Source: a virus
Reading direction: 5' to 3' (one strand)
Length of the DNA stretch: 50,856 nucleotides
Virus record (IMG/VR): IMGVR_UViG_3300033233_000013
Span: 1 to 50,856 of that record
Every line of letters starts with the position of its first letter. Within the stretch, counting starts at the first letter, position 1. A program made the translations under genes and the position numbers. Of the stretch, positions 1 through 7,190 are shown in pieces. The notes under the pieces are model-generated. The model was not told the DNA's origin, did not search any database, and saw only the letters and a program-made list of their open reading frames with translations.

Positions 1-36
1 CTCGACGGGCTCCGTGGGCGGGATCTTGTCGTCCAT
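1..36 (-). CDS. Truncated CDS, first 12 codons only
   Basis: The minus strand has an ATG at 36-34 that opens a frame running off the window edge (MDDKIPPTEPVE...). A purine-rich AAAGGGGG lies about 7 bases upstream of the ATG, a good ribosome-binding site. The product cannot be identified from 12 residues. It is the next gene downstream of the repeat array on the same strand as the Nop/IS110-like gene. Confidence 0.5.
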   Translation of the reverse strand, partial: MDDKIPPTEPVE

Positions 37-56
37 CGCCTCACCCCCTTTCGTCC

Positions 57-626
57 GATCGCTTCCGCGATACGGGTGCTCTCGTCACCTTCGGCTCGCT
101 CGTGACGCTGCGGTGTGCCAAACTCCTCCATCCCGGCTCGCTGTTGGTGATCGGTGCTCTCGCGTTCTCGGCTCGCTTGCGGTATGCGTCATGCAATTCA
201 CCTCCCCGGCTCGCTGCTGCGCATGGGGTGCTGCTCCTCCTTTTCGGCTCGCTGCTGATGTGGCGGTGCTCGTTGACATCCCGGGCTCGCTTCGGATGAG
301 CGGCGCTCTTCCATCCCTCCGGCTCGCTGTTGAAGTGGTGGTGCCCTGAACGTTCCCGGCTCGCTTCTCTGGGTCGGTGCTCTCGGCATGGACAGGCTCG
401 CTTGGTCTTTCCGGTTCCCTTGCGATGCGCGTGGCTCGCTCGTACGTGGGCGGTGCCCTTCACATCTTCGGCTCGCTGATCCGCGAATGGTGCTCTTCAA
501 CCTCGGGGCTCGCTTGATACAGGCGGTGGCGCCTTCGTCTTTAGTGGCTCGCTTCAGTCCCTCGGTGCCCTTCGATTAACCGGCTCGCTTGAGATTCTTT
601 GGTTCTCTATTTTCCGTTGGCTCGCC
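57..626 (-). repeat. TIGR-like guide array, left (3') half
   Basis: On the plus strand the 8-mer GGCTCGCT recurs at 93, 135, 170, 208, 246, 284, 321, 358, 395, 433, 470, 507, 546 and 582, with GGCTCGCC at 619 and a decayed copy near 57. Spacing is 35-42 bp, mostly 37-38. Midway between most copies is a second motif, GGTGCTCT or GGTGCCCT (75, 153, 376, 452, 489, 564; variants at 227, 265, 302, 340, 413, 601). The two motifs are separated by non-repeated stretches of mostly 10-11 bp. On the minus strand, the coding strand of the adjacent gene, the motifs read AGCGAGCC and AGRGCACC. Alternating edge and loop repeats with two short spacers per unit of about 37 nt match the published TIGR array design. 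The last copy ends one base before the stop codon (plus 627-629) of the Nop/IS110-like gene. Transcription direction is inferred. Confidence 0.8.
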
Positions 627-2027
627 CTAGGCGCGATTCGGCACCGGGACGCGGTGCGTGTCGGCGTGATGTTGGATCGCGATCGGGTACGGGGCGGGCG
701 CCTTCTCGCCGTGGAGCGTCTCGTAGGCGACCTCGAACCAGTGCGCGAGGAAGATCTTGGTCGCCCACCGCATCGCGCGTGCGCGGATCTGGCCGTCGGG
801 GATCCGGCCCTCGCTGTACGCCTTGTAGGCGGCCTTCGATTTGTCGAAGCGCTTCCCGGACGCGAGCTGCTTCTCCGCGTACGGGCGGTTGTAGCCCGCC
901 GCGTTCCGTTGCTGCTCGTAGAGCTTCCGCTGCGCGTAGAGCTTCCCATAGAAGTCGGTCGGCCGGTTTTGACTCTTCTCGAAGCTCGCCCCGATCTTGT
1001 ACGCGAGCACTTTCATCTCGAGGCTATACGGCGGCCGCGAGAGGACCTTGATCAGCGCCGTCGTCGCGACCTCGGGACCGTCCTCGCCGTAGGTGCCGTG
1101 CGCGAGCTCGAGGAGCCGCGCCGCCGGCCGGTGGACCTGCGCGGCGATCGTCGCGAGCTGCTCGCCCGTCACTGTCGCCGCCTTCCCGACGACGTCGCGG
1201 ACGAGCGCGTGCGCTTTGTCTTTTCCGAGCCACTCGACATCGGGATTGAGGCCGCAAAAAGACCAAATGTGCCCCGCACTTCGGATGTCGTGGCCGCCCG
1301 TCATCGCCCGCCAGTCGTGCGCGAGCGGATGCCCCTCGGCATGAAACGTCGCCGTCACCTGGCGCGAGGAGGCGCGCACCGCCGCGCAGAGGGCCGCGAT
1401 CGCGTCCTCGCCTGCGCCGATCGGAAAGACCTCGGCCCCGCTCGCCCCGACGCCGACGGCGAACGTGAGACCGCCCGGCTCGACGAGCACGCTGAGCGCG
1501 TTCCCGGCGATGCCATGGGCGTGCGCGGTAAAGGTCGCGAGCAGCGTGTGCTCGGCATCGCGGAGGTGGAACTGCGCCGGCTTCTGCAAGCGGAGCCGCG
1601 CGAGGAGCCCCGCCGCGAGGATGGGCCCGATGCCGGTGATCGAGCGACTCCACCGGCCGACCGGATGCGCATCGGTGAAGCGCTCCATCGCGCCCTGGAT
1701 CTCCTGCTCGAGTCCGGCGAGCGTCATGTAGATCCACGCGAGGAGCGCGCTCGGCTCGCCGCCCTCACTCGCGAGCCGCACCTGGCTCTGCGAGCGGATG
1801 CGGTACTCCTGGAGCTGGTAGTAGAGGTCGACGACGTAGCGCACCTCGTCGACGGTGAGGACGGCGGCCGACGCCTTTACGTCGGCGGCGAGTTTCGTGA
1901 GCGGCGGCATCCCGCCCTCGGCGGCGACCTTCCGCAGCTCGCGCCGCGATGGTCGTTTCGGTTTGTCTTTCGCCGCGCGCGCCGTCACGGTCGCGTGCGC
2001 GGCGACGGTCTCGGTCGTGGTCTCCAT
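627..2027 (-). CDS. Nop/IS110-C-terminal-like protein, probable Tas protein of a TIGR-Tas system
   Basis: A 466-aa protein. Residues 128-145 (SITGIGPILAAGLLAR) form a helix-hairpin-helix-like segment and residues 248-262 contain GHIWSFCGLNP. Both resemble the C-terminal domain of IS110/IS116/IS902 transposases (Transposase_20), which is structurally related to the Nop domain. A basic, Tyr/Arg-rich tail follows (about 348-435: FYGKLYAQRKLYEQQ, then ARAMRWATKIF). I see no N-terminal DEDD RuvC-like domain of true IS110 recombinases and no HNH or RuvC motifs, so it looks like a nuclease-free Tas protein. In TIGR-Tas systems the Nop domain binds short dual-spacer RNAs made from the neighbouring array and directs them to DNA. 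Repeat arrays abut both ends: the stop is one base from an edge repeat and the ATG is 20 bp from the other half. AAAGGAGC at about 2034-2041 is the ribosome-binding site. Function is inferred from family and context. Confidence 0.75.
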   Translation of the reverse strand: METTTETVAAHATVTARAAKDKPKRPSRRELRKVAAEGGMPPLTKLAADVKASAAVLTVDEVRYVVDLYYQLQEYRIRSQSQVRLASEGGEPSALLAWIYMTLAGLEQEIQGAMERFTDAHPVGRWSRSITGIGPILAAGLLARLRLQKPAQFHLRDAEHTLLATFTAHAHGIAGNALSVLVEPGGLTFAVGVGASGAEVFPIGAGEDAIAALCAAVRASSRQVTATFHAEGHPLAHDWRAMTGGHDIRSAGHIWSFCGLNPDVEWLGKDKAHALVRDVVGKAATVTGEQLATIAAQVHRPAARLLELAHGTYGEDGPEVATTALIKVLSRPPYSLEMKVLAYKIGASFEKSQNRPTDFYGKLYAQRKLYEQQRNAAGYNRPYAEKQLASGKRFDKSKAAYKAYSEGRIPDGQIRARAMRWATKIFLAHWFEVAYETLHGEKAPAPYPIAIQHHADTHRVPVPNRA

Positions 2028-2047
2028 CCCCCCGCTCCTTTCAGCGT

Positions 2048-2283
2048 GGCTCGCTCAGCCTGTCGTCGGGCATATCCTCACCTCGGGCTCGCTCAGGTCT
2101 TGTGGTGCACGGTCATTCCGATGGGCTCGCTGCTTCGATCATGGTGCGGCTCTCAGCTTCTCGGCTCGCTTGCGTCGGACGTGGTGATTCGCTTTCCAAG
2201 GCTCGCTTCCTCACGATGGGTGCCACTGCAGCTTCGGGGCTCGCTTCGACGAAAGGTTCCACGTTTGACTTGATTGGCTCATT
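2048..2283 (-). repeat. TIGR-like guide array, right (5') half
   Basis: GGCTCGCT recurs on the plus strand at 2048, 2086, 2124, 2163, 2200 and 2238, with a decayed terminal copy (GGCTCATT) at 2276. Spacing is 37-39 bp, the same as in the left half. The middle motif is present but more degenerate (GGTGCACG 2104, GGTGCGGCTCT 2143, GGTGATTC 2183, GGTGCCAC 2219, GGTTCCAC 2255). The first copy lies just upstream of the ribosome-binding site of the Nop/IS110-like gene, and the terminal copy overlaps the stop codon of the small gene at 2279-2404. The two halves therefore look like one array interrupted by the protein gene. Confidence 0.75.
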
Positions 2284-2404
2284 CGTTGTCCGACGACTGC
2301 TCGATCGGCGCATCCTCCGGTGTCCACGCCTGCCGCGCCTCGTGCACGATGAGCGCGAGCACGGCGACGAGGAGCACGAGAAACAGGATGTCGCGCGCCC
2401 TCAC
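2279..2404 (-). CDS. Small single-pass membrane peptide
   Basis: A 41-aa product starting at a GTG that overlaps the TGA of the upstream secreted-protein gene (GTGA). Residues 5-20 are hydrophobic (ILFLVLLVAVLALIV), followed by an acidic, Glu/Asp-rich tail. The translational coupling and membrane segment support a real gene. No function is recognised. Its stop codon lies inside the terminal, decayed repeat of the guide array. Confidence 0.6.
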   Translation of the reverse strand: MRARDILFLVLLVAVLALIVHEARQAWTPEDAPIEQSSDNE

Positions 2405-2844
2405 GGCATCACCTCGAGCGGCCACGCATCCAGGTGGAATCGCGCCGCGGGCTCGAGCGCTTCCGCGAAGCATTGCAGCGGGCCCGGCGCCACGAACGAC
2501 ATGCCCGTCATGCCCCCGGGACTGAAGAGCGAGAGCAGATGCGTCTGATCGAGGCCATTGTCCCCGACGACGCCGAGGTAGACGTGGATCTTGCTGTCTC
2601 CGTCGTTCGTCACCTCGCACATCAGCATCTCGCACGGCGTGCCGTCGGCGTACTGCCCGCAGACGACATCGTTCGGGTTGCAGACGCGGGCGCTGTCGTC
2701 GCGGACGCAGCGGTGCGACTGGCAGGTCCCGAGGGTGTACGCCACGTCGGACACGAGCGCGTCCGCGTGGGCGGCGACCGCGGCGCTGAGTACCGCCGCG
2801 GTCGCCAGTCCCACTCCCATCCTCCCCTTCCACGACATTCGCAT
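2401..2844 (-). CDS. Secreted protein of unknown function
   Basis: A 147-aa product with a Sec signal peptide (basic start, hydrophobic core around residues 9-25, then AHADA, a likely cleavage site). The mature part has six or seven cysteines, suggesting disulfides outside the cytoplasm. No known family is recognised. It sits between the helicase-loader gene and the array, on the same strand. It may be a superinfection or envelope factor, but this is speculation. Confidence 0.7.
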   Translation of the reverse strand: MRMSWKGRMGVGLATAAVLSAAVAAHADALVSDVAYTLGTCQSHRCVRDDSARVCNPNDVVCGQYADGTPCEMLMCEVTNDGDSKIHVYLGVVGDNGLDQTHLLSLFSPGGMTGMSFVAPGPLQCFAEALEPAARFHLDAWPLEVMP

Positions 2845-2869
2845 GACCTCCGCCTTCCCCCGCCCCCGT

Positions 2870-3562
2870 TTAGCCGCGTCGACGATCGGGACCGACGAGC
2901 GTGAGCGCGTCCCAGGCCCCGAGCCGACTCGCGACGCTCATCCCGTAGAGGGCCCCGAGCTCCGCCTCGCTCTTGGTCGTGGTCGCGATCGTCGGCCGGT
3001 ACGACCCGTTCCGCACGTCGAGAATCCGGTGAAGCCGCGCGATCACGGGCTCGGTGACCCGGCCCTCGTTCCCGAGGTCCTCGATCACGAGCAGCACGCG
3101 CGTCGTGTAGTAGGCGAGCGCCGACGACGTGGTCTCGCGCGCGCCCTCGCGCATCGTCTCCCAGATCCGATCGAGGAGGGCCCCCATCGAGACGACGGCA
3201 ACGAGCTCGACGCCGGCGTCCAGCATCGCGCGCCAGAGCGTCGCGGCGGCGAGGTGCGATTTCCCGACGCCGGGGTCGCCCTTGATGAGCAGGCCGCGCG
3301 CATCGGCTGGACGCTTCAAGAACGCGAGCGCCTTCGCCTGCACGTCGGCTGGAAAGTCCGTGAGCTCGGCCCGCATGTGTTCCGGGAGGACGCCCGCGCG
3401 CCGCAGCAGGCTCACGCGCTGGAGCTCGCGCCGGCGCCGGTCGCGCGCGCGCTCGGCCGCGCGGTCGGTCGCGTCAGCCGGTGCGGGCATCGCGACGACG
3501 GCGCCGCTCGTCATCGCGGCGGGCTTCGGCGGTCCAGTCGGTGTCGGTGCGGACGGGGGCAT
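2870..3562 (-). CDS. DnaC/IstB-like helicase loader ATPase
   Basis: A 230-aa AAA+ ATPase. Walker A is GDPGVGKSH at about residues 95-103 and Walker B is VLLVIEDLGNE at about 156-166. The region around residues 205-220 (MSVASRL) resembles the sensor-2/arginine area of DnaC-type proteins. Such phage proteins load the replicative helicase on origin DNA. The start at 3562 has AGGAAAGG upstream and overlaps the upstream replication gene by 89 bp; internal Met codons at residues 17 and 25 are alternatives. The pairing with the upstream winged-helix-like protein is the usual phage helicase-loading module. No replicative helicase is visible, so the host one may be used. Confidence 0.85.
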   Translation of the reverse strand: MPPSAPTPTGPPKPAAMTSGAVVAMPAPADATDRAAERARDRRRRELQRVSLLRRAGVLPEHMRAELTDFPADVQAKALAFLKRPADARGLLIKGDPGVGKSHLAAATLWRAMLDAGVELVAVVSMGALLDRIWETMREGARETTSSALAYYTTRVLLVIEDLGNEGRVTEPVIARLHRILDVRNGSYRPTIATTTKSEAELGALYGMSVASRLGAWDALTLVGPDRRRG

Positions 3563-4385
3563 GGGTCGTGCCTTTCCTGGGCGGCATCCTGCCGGGCACC
3601 CAGATGGCGTACGTTTCGCGGAACCGCCGCGGCGTCTTGAACTCGGGCCGGTCGGTGTTCAGGTCGGGGTCGAGGTAGCGGTCGAGGCGCGCGAGGATCT
3701 CGGCATTGGACTCGCCCGCGTTGCGGAGCGGGTCGAGCGCGTCGGCCTGGAGCGCCAGGAGATCGACGAGGCCGAGCGCGCGCTCCCACACGGTGACGAA
3801 CGGCTGATCTTGCTCCGGGACGTGGCCGCGGCGTCGTGGCGTCGCGTTTGCTACGCGCGCGGGTAGATCGGGAGAAGAATCCAAAGACGATGGGATGGGA
3901 GGGGATGAGATACGCGCGAGCGGCGAGCCGCAGCGGTCCGCGGCGGACGGCGGCGAGTCGCCGCGATCCACAGGTGTGGACACATCGGTGGTCGCAAGCG
4001 GATCCGGGTACTTGGGCTTCGTCTCCCGCAAGCGCTGCTCGCTCGCCCAGTTGACGAAGTAGCCGTAGCGCTCCCCACCGACCTCGTAGAGGACGACCAG
4101 GGTCTCGCCCGCGAGCTCGTCGAGCCACGCGTGGATGCGCGCCATCGTGAAGCGCGCCGCGAGCTCCGGGTCGCCGATCACCCGCGGAAAGCAGGCGGCG
4201 ACGACGAGGCCCGGCTCGGCCTGGAAGCGGCCGGCGTTGTCGGCGACGGCGTGGAGACGCCAGTAGAGCCGCTCGGCGTCGCCGCTCACGCGGGTGAGGT
4301 TTCGGTTGGCACAGCACGACTCGCGGATCATCCGATCTGGCACGCACCCTCCCCCACCGGCCGACGCGTCGACGGCCCCCGTCAT
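3474..4385 (-). CDS. Replisome-organizer/replication-initiation-like protein
   Basis: About 303 aa. The N-terminal part (DRMIRESCC, then DAERLYWRLHAVADNAGRF) resembles the winged-helix N-terminal domain of phage replisome organizers and DnaD-like initiators. A low-complexity Ser/Pro linker follows (about residues 145-190), then a basic C-terminal region. I place the start at 4385 because that ATG overlaps the preceding TGA (ATGA); an in-frame ATG at 4394 is possible. Adjacency to the DnaC-like loader supports a role in origin recognition. No iterons were found within the gene by eye. Confidence 0.65.
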   Translation of the reverse strand: MTGAVDASAGGGGCVPDRMIRESCCANRNLTRVSGDAERLYWRLHAVADNAGRFQAEPGLVVAACFPRVIGDPELAARFTMARIHAWLDELAGETLVVLYEVGGERYGYFVNWASEQRLRETKPKYPDPLATTDVSTPVDRGDSPPSAADRCGSPLARISSPPIPSSLDSSPDLPARVANATPRRRGHVPEQDQPFVTVWERALGLVDLLALQADALDPLRNAGESNAEILARLDRYLDPDLNTDRPEFKTPRRFRETYAIWVPGRMPPRKGTTHAPVRTDTDWTAEARRDDERRRRRDARTG

Positions 4386-4666
4386 GATCGCCATCCCCCG
4401 CTTGCGACGAGGGCGAGCGGCGGCGGATCGCCGAAGGGGCGACCGTAGAGAACGAACCGGCCGAGCGGCGACCCGGTGGTCGCGACCTCACGCCGGACGA
4501 ACGGAATCGCCTCCCGCGCCTGCGCGAGCTCGTTCCCGGTGAGCAGCATCGCCGCGAGCTCGAGCCGCGCGCCCATCGTCAGGCGTGCGAAGAGCGGGTG
4601 ATCGAGCGCCTGAAAGTCGAGCGCCGCGAGCCGTGCCGCCAGCTGTGTCGTCGCTCCCGAATCCAT
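4382..4666 (-). CDS. Small conserved-looking protein of unknown function
   Basis: A 94-aa product. I chose the ATG at 4666 because GAGGGG lies 6 bases upstream; the open frame continues to 4792 but that extension is Arg/Pro-rich and unlike a protein. The sequence is helical and leucine/alanine-rich (ALDFQALDHPLFARLTMG). It ends in an ATGA overlap with the replication gene, so it is probably part of the replication operon. No function is recognised. Confidence 0.6.
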   Translation of the reverse strand: MDSGATTQLAARLAALDFQALDHPLFARLTMGARLELAAMLLTGNELAQAREAIPFVRREVATTGSPLGRFVLYGRPFGDPPPLALVASGGWRS

Positions 4667-4870
4667 CAACCGCCCCTCGTTGCCCGCCACCTGTGCTGGC
4701 GTCTGTGCTAGACCGCGCGTCGCCGGCAGCACCGGGGGATCGGCCGCGCACGGTGCCCGCGGGGACTCCCCCCCGCGACCGCGTGACGACACCCCCGATT
4801 CTCGCGTACAACCCCGCGCACCCTCACGGCCACGCTCCTACGCCACGTCTACCAGCGTATCACGAACCCC
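4667..4870. other. Intergenic region, no gene supported
   Basis: About 200 bp between two minus-strand genes. The open frames here are short GC-driven shadows. I saw no convincing promoter, although a transcription start for the replication genes could lie here. Confidence 0.4.
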
Positions 4871-5110
4871 TCACCCGGGCGATGTGCTCCCGGGTGTGCT
4901 ACTTCGATCCGGCTCGTCGAGGCAGACGATCTGATCGATGCGCTCCAGCACGTAGTCCTCAATGGCCAGCGCTCGGCGACCATCGCCGTGATAGAGGGTT
5001 ACGCCGTCCTGCGAATAGACCATCTGTCCGCATTCATCACACGGGCCCAACTCGACCACGCTGTCCCTTGCCGCGCTGTCGGCCATGGCCGTATCCCGCC
5101 CGTCATCCAC
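4871..5110 (-). CDS. Small protein with one CxxC pair
   Basis: A 79-aa acidic product with a CDECG pair at about residues 24-28 followed by QMVYSQDGVTLYHGDG, which looks like half of a zinc ribbon. It lies between the integrase and the replication genes on the same strand. Not recognised. An inverted repeat overlaps its 3' end. Confidence 0.55.
   Translation of the reverse strand: MDDGRDTAMADSAARDSVVELGPCDECGQMVYSQDGVTLYHGDGRRALAIEDYVLERIDQIVCLDEPDRSSTPGSTSPG
4872..4896. terminator. Inverted repeat at the 3' end of the 79-aa gene
   Basis: CACCCGGG and CCCGGGTG form a perfect 8-bp stem with a 9-base loop. It overlaps the last codons and stop of the minus-strand gene. There is no T-run after it, so it is at best an attenuator or RNA 3'-end stabiliser. 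Confidence 0.3.
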
Positions 5111-5168
5111 GTGCTCGCCCGTATCGTCCTTGGCAAAAACAAAGTCAAGGGCATAGTGCGGCCACGGA

Positions 5169-6326
5169 TCAGCGGCGTTGTTTTTTCTGATGACCTGCGC
5201 CGTTTCGGCGCAGCGGGGCGACCTTCGCCGGCTTCCGCGCGCCGTCCTGCACGTACGTCGTGAGCGCCCGCATCGCGTCGCCGATGTCCGTCGTGTCGAC
5301 GATGTTGTAGCGCGTGAACATCGCCCGCGAGAGATGCCCGCTGATTTTCATGATGACGTCCTCGGCGACGCCGGCGCGACGGAGGTTCCGCGTGGAGGAG
5401 CGTCGCATGTCGTGGAATTCCAAGTCGGGGCGGCCGATCGCCGCGCACGCGGCCGCCCACCAGCGATCGCCGTCCATCCGGTGGCCGGTGCGGTGGAAGA
5501 CGTACGGGCAGTCGAGGCGGCGGAGCCGACGGCGCTTCGCCACGATCGCGAGGAGCGGCCCGGCGATCTCGAGCTCGCGCGCCGTCCGGTTCTTGCTGCG
5601 GACCGGCGGGAGCCGGACGAGGGTCACGTCAACCGCCCCCGCCGCCGTTATCCGCCGCGCCTCGCTGATCTCGGTCCAGGGCAGGCCGAGCACCTCTTCG
5701 CGCCGCCACCCCGAGAGGTAGGCGAACGCAACCGCATCGGCGAAGTCGGCGCAGAGGCCGACGAGCGCCGCATGGAGCGGCCAGAACGTCGCGGGCTCGA
5801 TGAAGATCTGCCGCGCGTTCTCGACCCGCAGCCGCGGGAGGTGCGGCACGTGCCCCGGGCGGAGGAGGCCGTCCTGGACGGCGAGCGCGTAGGCGGTGTG
5901 GAGGTAGCCGAGCGCGAGCGCGATCGTGCCGTCCTTGTAGGCGGCGGTGCGCCGCTCGAGGATGAAGCGCCGCGCAAGATCGGGCGTCACGTCGAGTGCG
6001 CGGTAGGGCTCGAAAAACACGAGGTGGCTCCGCCGGAGCGAGTGGACGCTTTGGCGGGTCGCCTCCTTCGCGCCCGCGACCTCGAGGCTCGTCTCATAGC
6101 GCGTGAGGAGATCCCGGACGGTCAGGCGCTCGGCGCGGACGGGCGCGCGCCCCGTCGCGAGCGCCTCGGCGAGCCGTTCGATGAGCAGGCCCTGCGCGAT
6201 CTGCCGATCACGGCTCCGCGTGCTGACCCGGATCTGTTGCCCGCCGACCGAGTAGTCGAGATAGTAGATGCCGCCACGCTGGTAGAGCGTCCCGCTACCG
6301 CGACGACTATTCCGACGACGGGGCAT
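5169..6326 (-). CDS. int: Tyrosine recombinase (phage integrase)
   Basis: A 385-aa tyrosine recombinase. The N-terminal part (YYLDYSVGGQQIRVST) is the AP2-like arm-binding fold, followed by a core-binding helical region (about 65-160). Catalytic residues are visible: Arg208 in SGWRREEVLG, Lys245 in SKNRTAR, His305 and Arg308 in FHDMRRS, His331 in SGHLS, and Tyr340 in TRYNI. All are present, so it should be active. I prefer the ATG at 6326 (MPRRRNSRRGSG); an ATG at 6437 would add 37 residues unlike the family. The gene marks a temperate phage or other integrative element. I could not identify an attachment site. Confidence 0.9.
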   Translation of the reverse strand: MPRRRNSRRGSGTLYQRGGIYYLDYSVGGQQIRVSTRSRDRQIAQGLLIERLAEALATGRAPVRAERLTVRDLLTRYETSLEVAGAKEATRQSVHSLRRSHLVFFEPYRALDVTPDLARRFILERRTAAYKDGTIALALGYLHTAYALAVQDGLLRPGHVPHLPRLRVENARQIFIEPATFWPLHAALVGLCADFADAVAFAYLSGWRREEVLGLPWTEISEARRITAAGAVDVTLVRLPPVRSKNRTARELEIAGPLLAIVAKRRRLRRLDCPYVFHRTGHRMDGDRWWAAACAAIGRPDLEFHDMRRSSTRNLRRAGVAEDVIMKISGHLSRAMFTRYNIVDTTDIGDAMRALTTYVQDGARKPAKVAPLRRNGAGHQKKQRR

Positions 6327-6544
6327 GCGATGGCCGAGGTCGCCGCCAGTGTAGCGAGACGACGCCCTCCCCACATCCCGCGAAGTCTTGAGCGCATCTG
6401 CTGTGGCGTCGATATCCCGTGGCGTTCGGCGGCCCACGCCTCGAGCGCCGGGAGGGTGATGCGGATCGTCGCGCCCTCGCCGCGGGCGGGATCAAGGGGC
6501 CGGGTCAGCCGCGGATCAGCATGGCGCCACGCGCGCCGGCGGCG

Positions 6545-6781
6545 CTAGGAACTCCGGCGGCGGCGGGCGGGACGCGGGGCCGGCGCGACATCCTGCTCCG
6601 CTTCGCGGAGCCCGAGACTCCGCAGCCAGGTCGACGTATCGAGATGGCGGCGCGCCGCGGCGGCGACGAGCGTGCTCTTCTCCTCGTCGTTCACCTGCAC
6701 CTTGATGTTCTTGTCGCGCTTGCCGCCTCGCGAGACCTGTCGTGGGGCCAAGACCCCACCGCGTAGCACTCGCATCGCCAT
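6545..6781 (-). CDS. Ribbon-helix-helix-like DNA-binding protein
   Basis: A 78-aa basic protein with KNIKVQVNDEEKSTLVAAAA followed by TSTWLRSLGL, the strand-helix-helix pattern of ribbon-helix-helix regulators and mobilisation accessory proteins. GGGAAAGG upstream of the ATG at 6781 supports this start; the open frame to 6907 runs through the regulatory region. It is divergent from the plus-strand early operon and next to the integrase. It could be an autoregulated repressor acting on the palindromes at 6807-6893, or a recombination directionality factor. Confidence 0.65.
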   Translation of the reverse strand: MAMRVLRGGVLAPRQVSRGGKRDKNIKVQVNDEEKSTLVAAAARRHLDTSTWLRSLGLREAEQDVAPAPRPARRRRSS

Positions 6782-6806
6782 TCCGCAAACCTTTCCCGTG
6801 GGCCGT

Positions 6807-6893
6807 GGCCTTAATACGGCCGTGCGGCAGGGATTGCAAGACCGAAGTGCAGGCGGCGCGCTTTTCCGCTTGACTCCCTGGCCGTAATACGGC
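6807..6893. promoter_or_regulatory. Divergent regulatory region with two related palindromes
   Basis: Two related sites lie between divergent genes: GGCCTTAATACGGCC at 6807-6821 and the perfect odd palindrome GCCGTAATACGGC at 6881-6893, sharing TAATACGGC. For the minus strand, a TATTAA -10 (6811-6816) and a TTGCAA -35 (6834-6839) with a 17-bp gap overlap the first site. For the plus strand, TTGACT (6870-6875) is a -35 candidate near the second site. The arrangement suggests operators controlling both the ribbon-helix-helix gene and the early operon. Confidence 0.5.
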
Positions 6894-6899
6894 AGTGGT

Positions 6900-7190
6900 A
6901 TGGCCATGCCAAACAGGGGAATTGCACCAACCTCGACGGGCGCCCCCGCCCTCGCCTACTGGCGGGTCGAGGACGACGGCACGCTCTTTTGTGACGTCAC
7001 CGTCTGGACGCCGCTCGCCGAGCCGCGGGACGCGATCGCGATCGCGCGCGACTTGGCCGAGGGCAAGGTCGACCGGCCGGCGCAGTTCGCGTGGCTGCAG
7101 GGTGAGGTGCGCGTGGCCGCCGCCGGGCACTACTTCGTGCGGGTCCGTCCCCGCCACGAGGCGCAGCCGCAGGAGGGAGAGTCGGCATGA
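6900..7190 (+). CDS. Small protein of unknown function, first gene of early operon
   Basis: A 96-aa product (start at 6900, or at the ATG at 6906). The middle contains LAYWRVEDDGTLFCDVTVWTP. Not recognised. It is the first gene of the plus-strand operon and overlaps the next gene by 4 bp (ATGA). Confidence 0.55.
   Translation: MAMPNRGIAPTSTGAPALAYWRVEDDGTLFCDVTVWTPLAEPRDAIAIARDLAEGKVDRPAQFAWLQGEVRVAAAGHYFVRVRPRHEAQPQEGESA

Noticed and set aside
41-579. Open frames through the repeat array giving repeated Ser-Glu-Pro (SEP) peptides
   Set aside because: The 37-38-bp period is not a multiple of three, the motif moves between frames, and no single frame covers the array. They are shadows of the repeats.
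627-2027. IS110-family insertion sequence
   Set aside because: The protein lacks the visible N-terminal DEDD domain of IS110 recombinases, and both flanks are long tandem arrays rather than IS ends. The IS110-like part is explained by the Nop/Tas relationship.
57-2283. CRISPR array interpretation
   Set aside because: Repeats are only 8 bp, two different motifs alternate, spacers are 10-11 bp, and no cas genes are present.
5169-5195. Programmed frameshift at the A/T-rich run near the end of the integrase
   Set aside because: The run (CAGAAAAAACAAC on the minus strand) lies in the last codons and a shift would change only a few residues. No downstream frame is attached.
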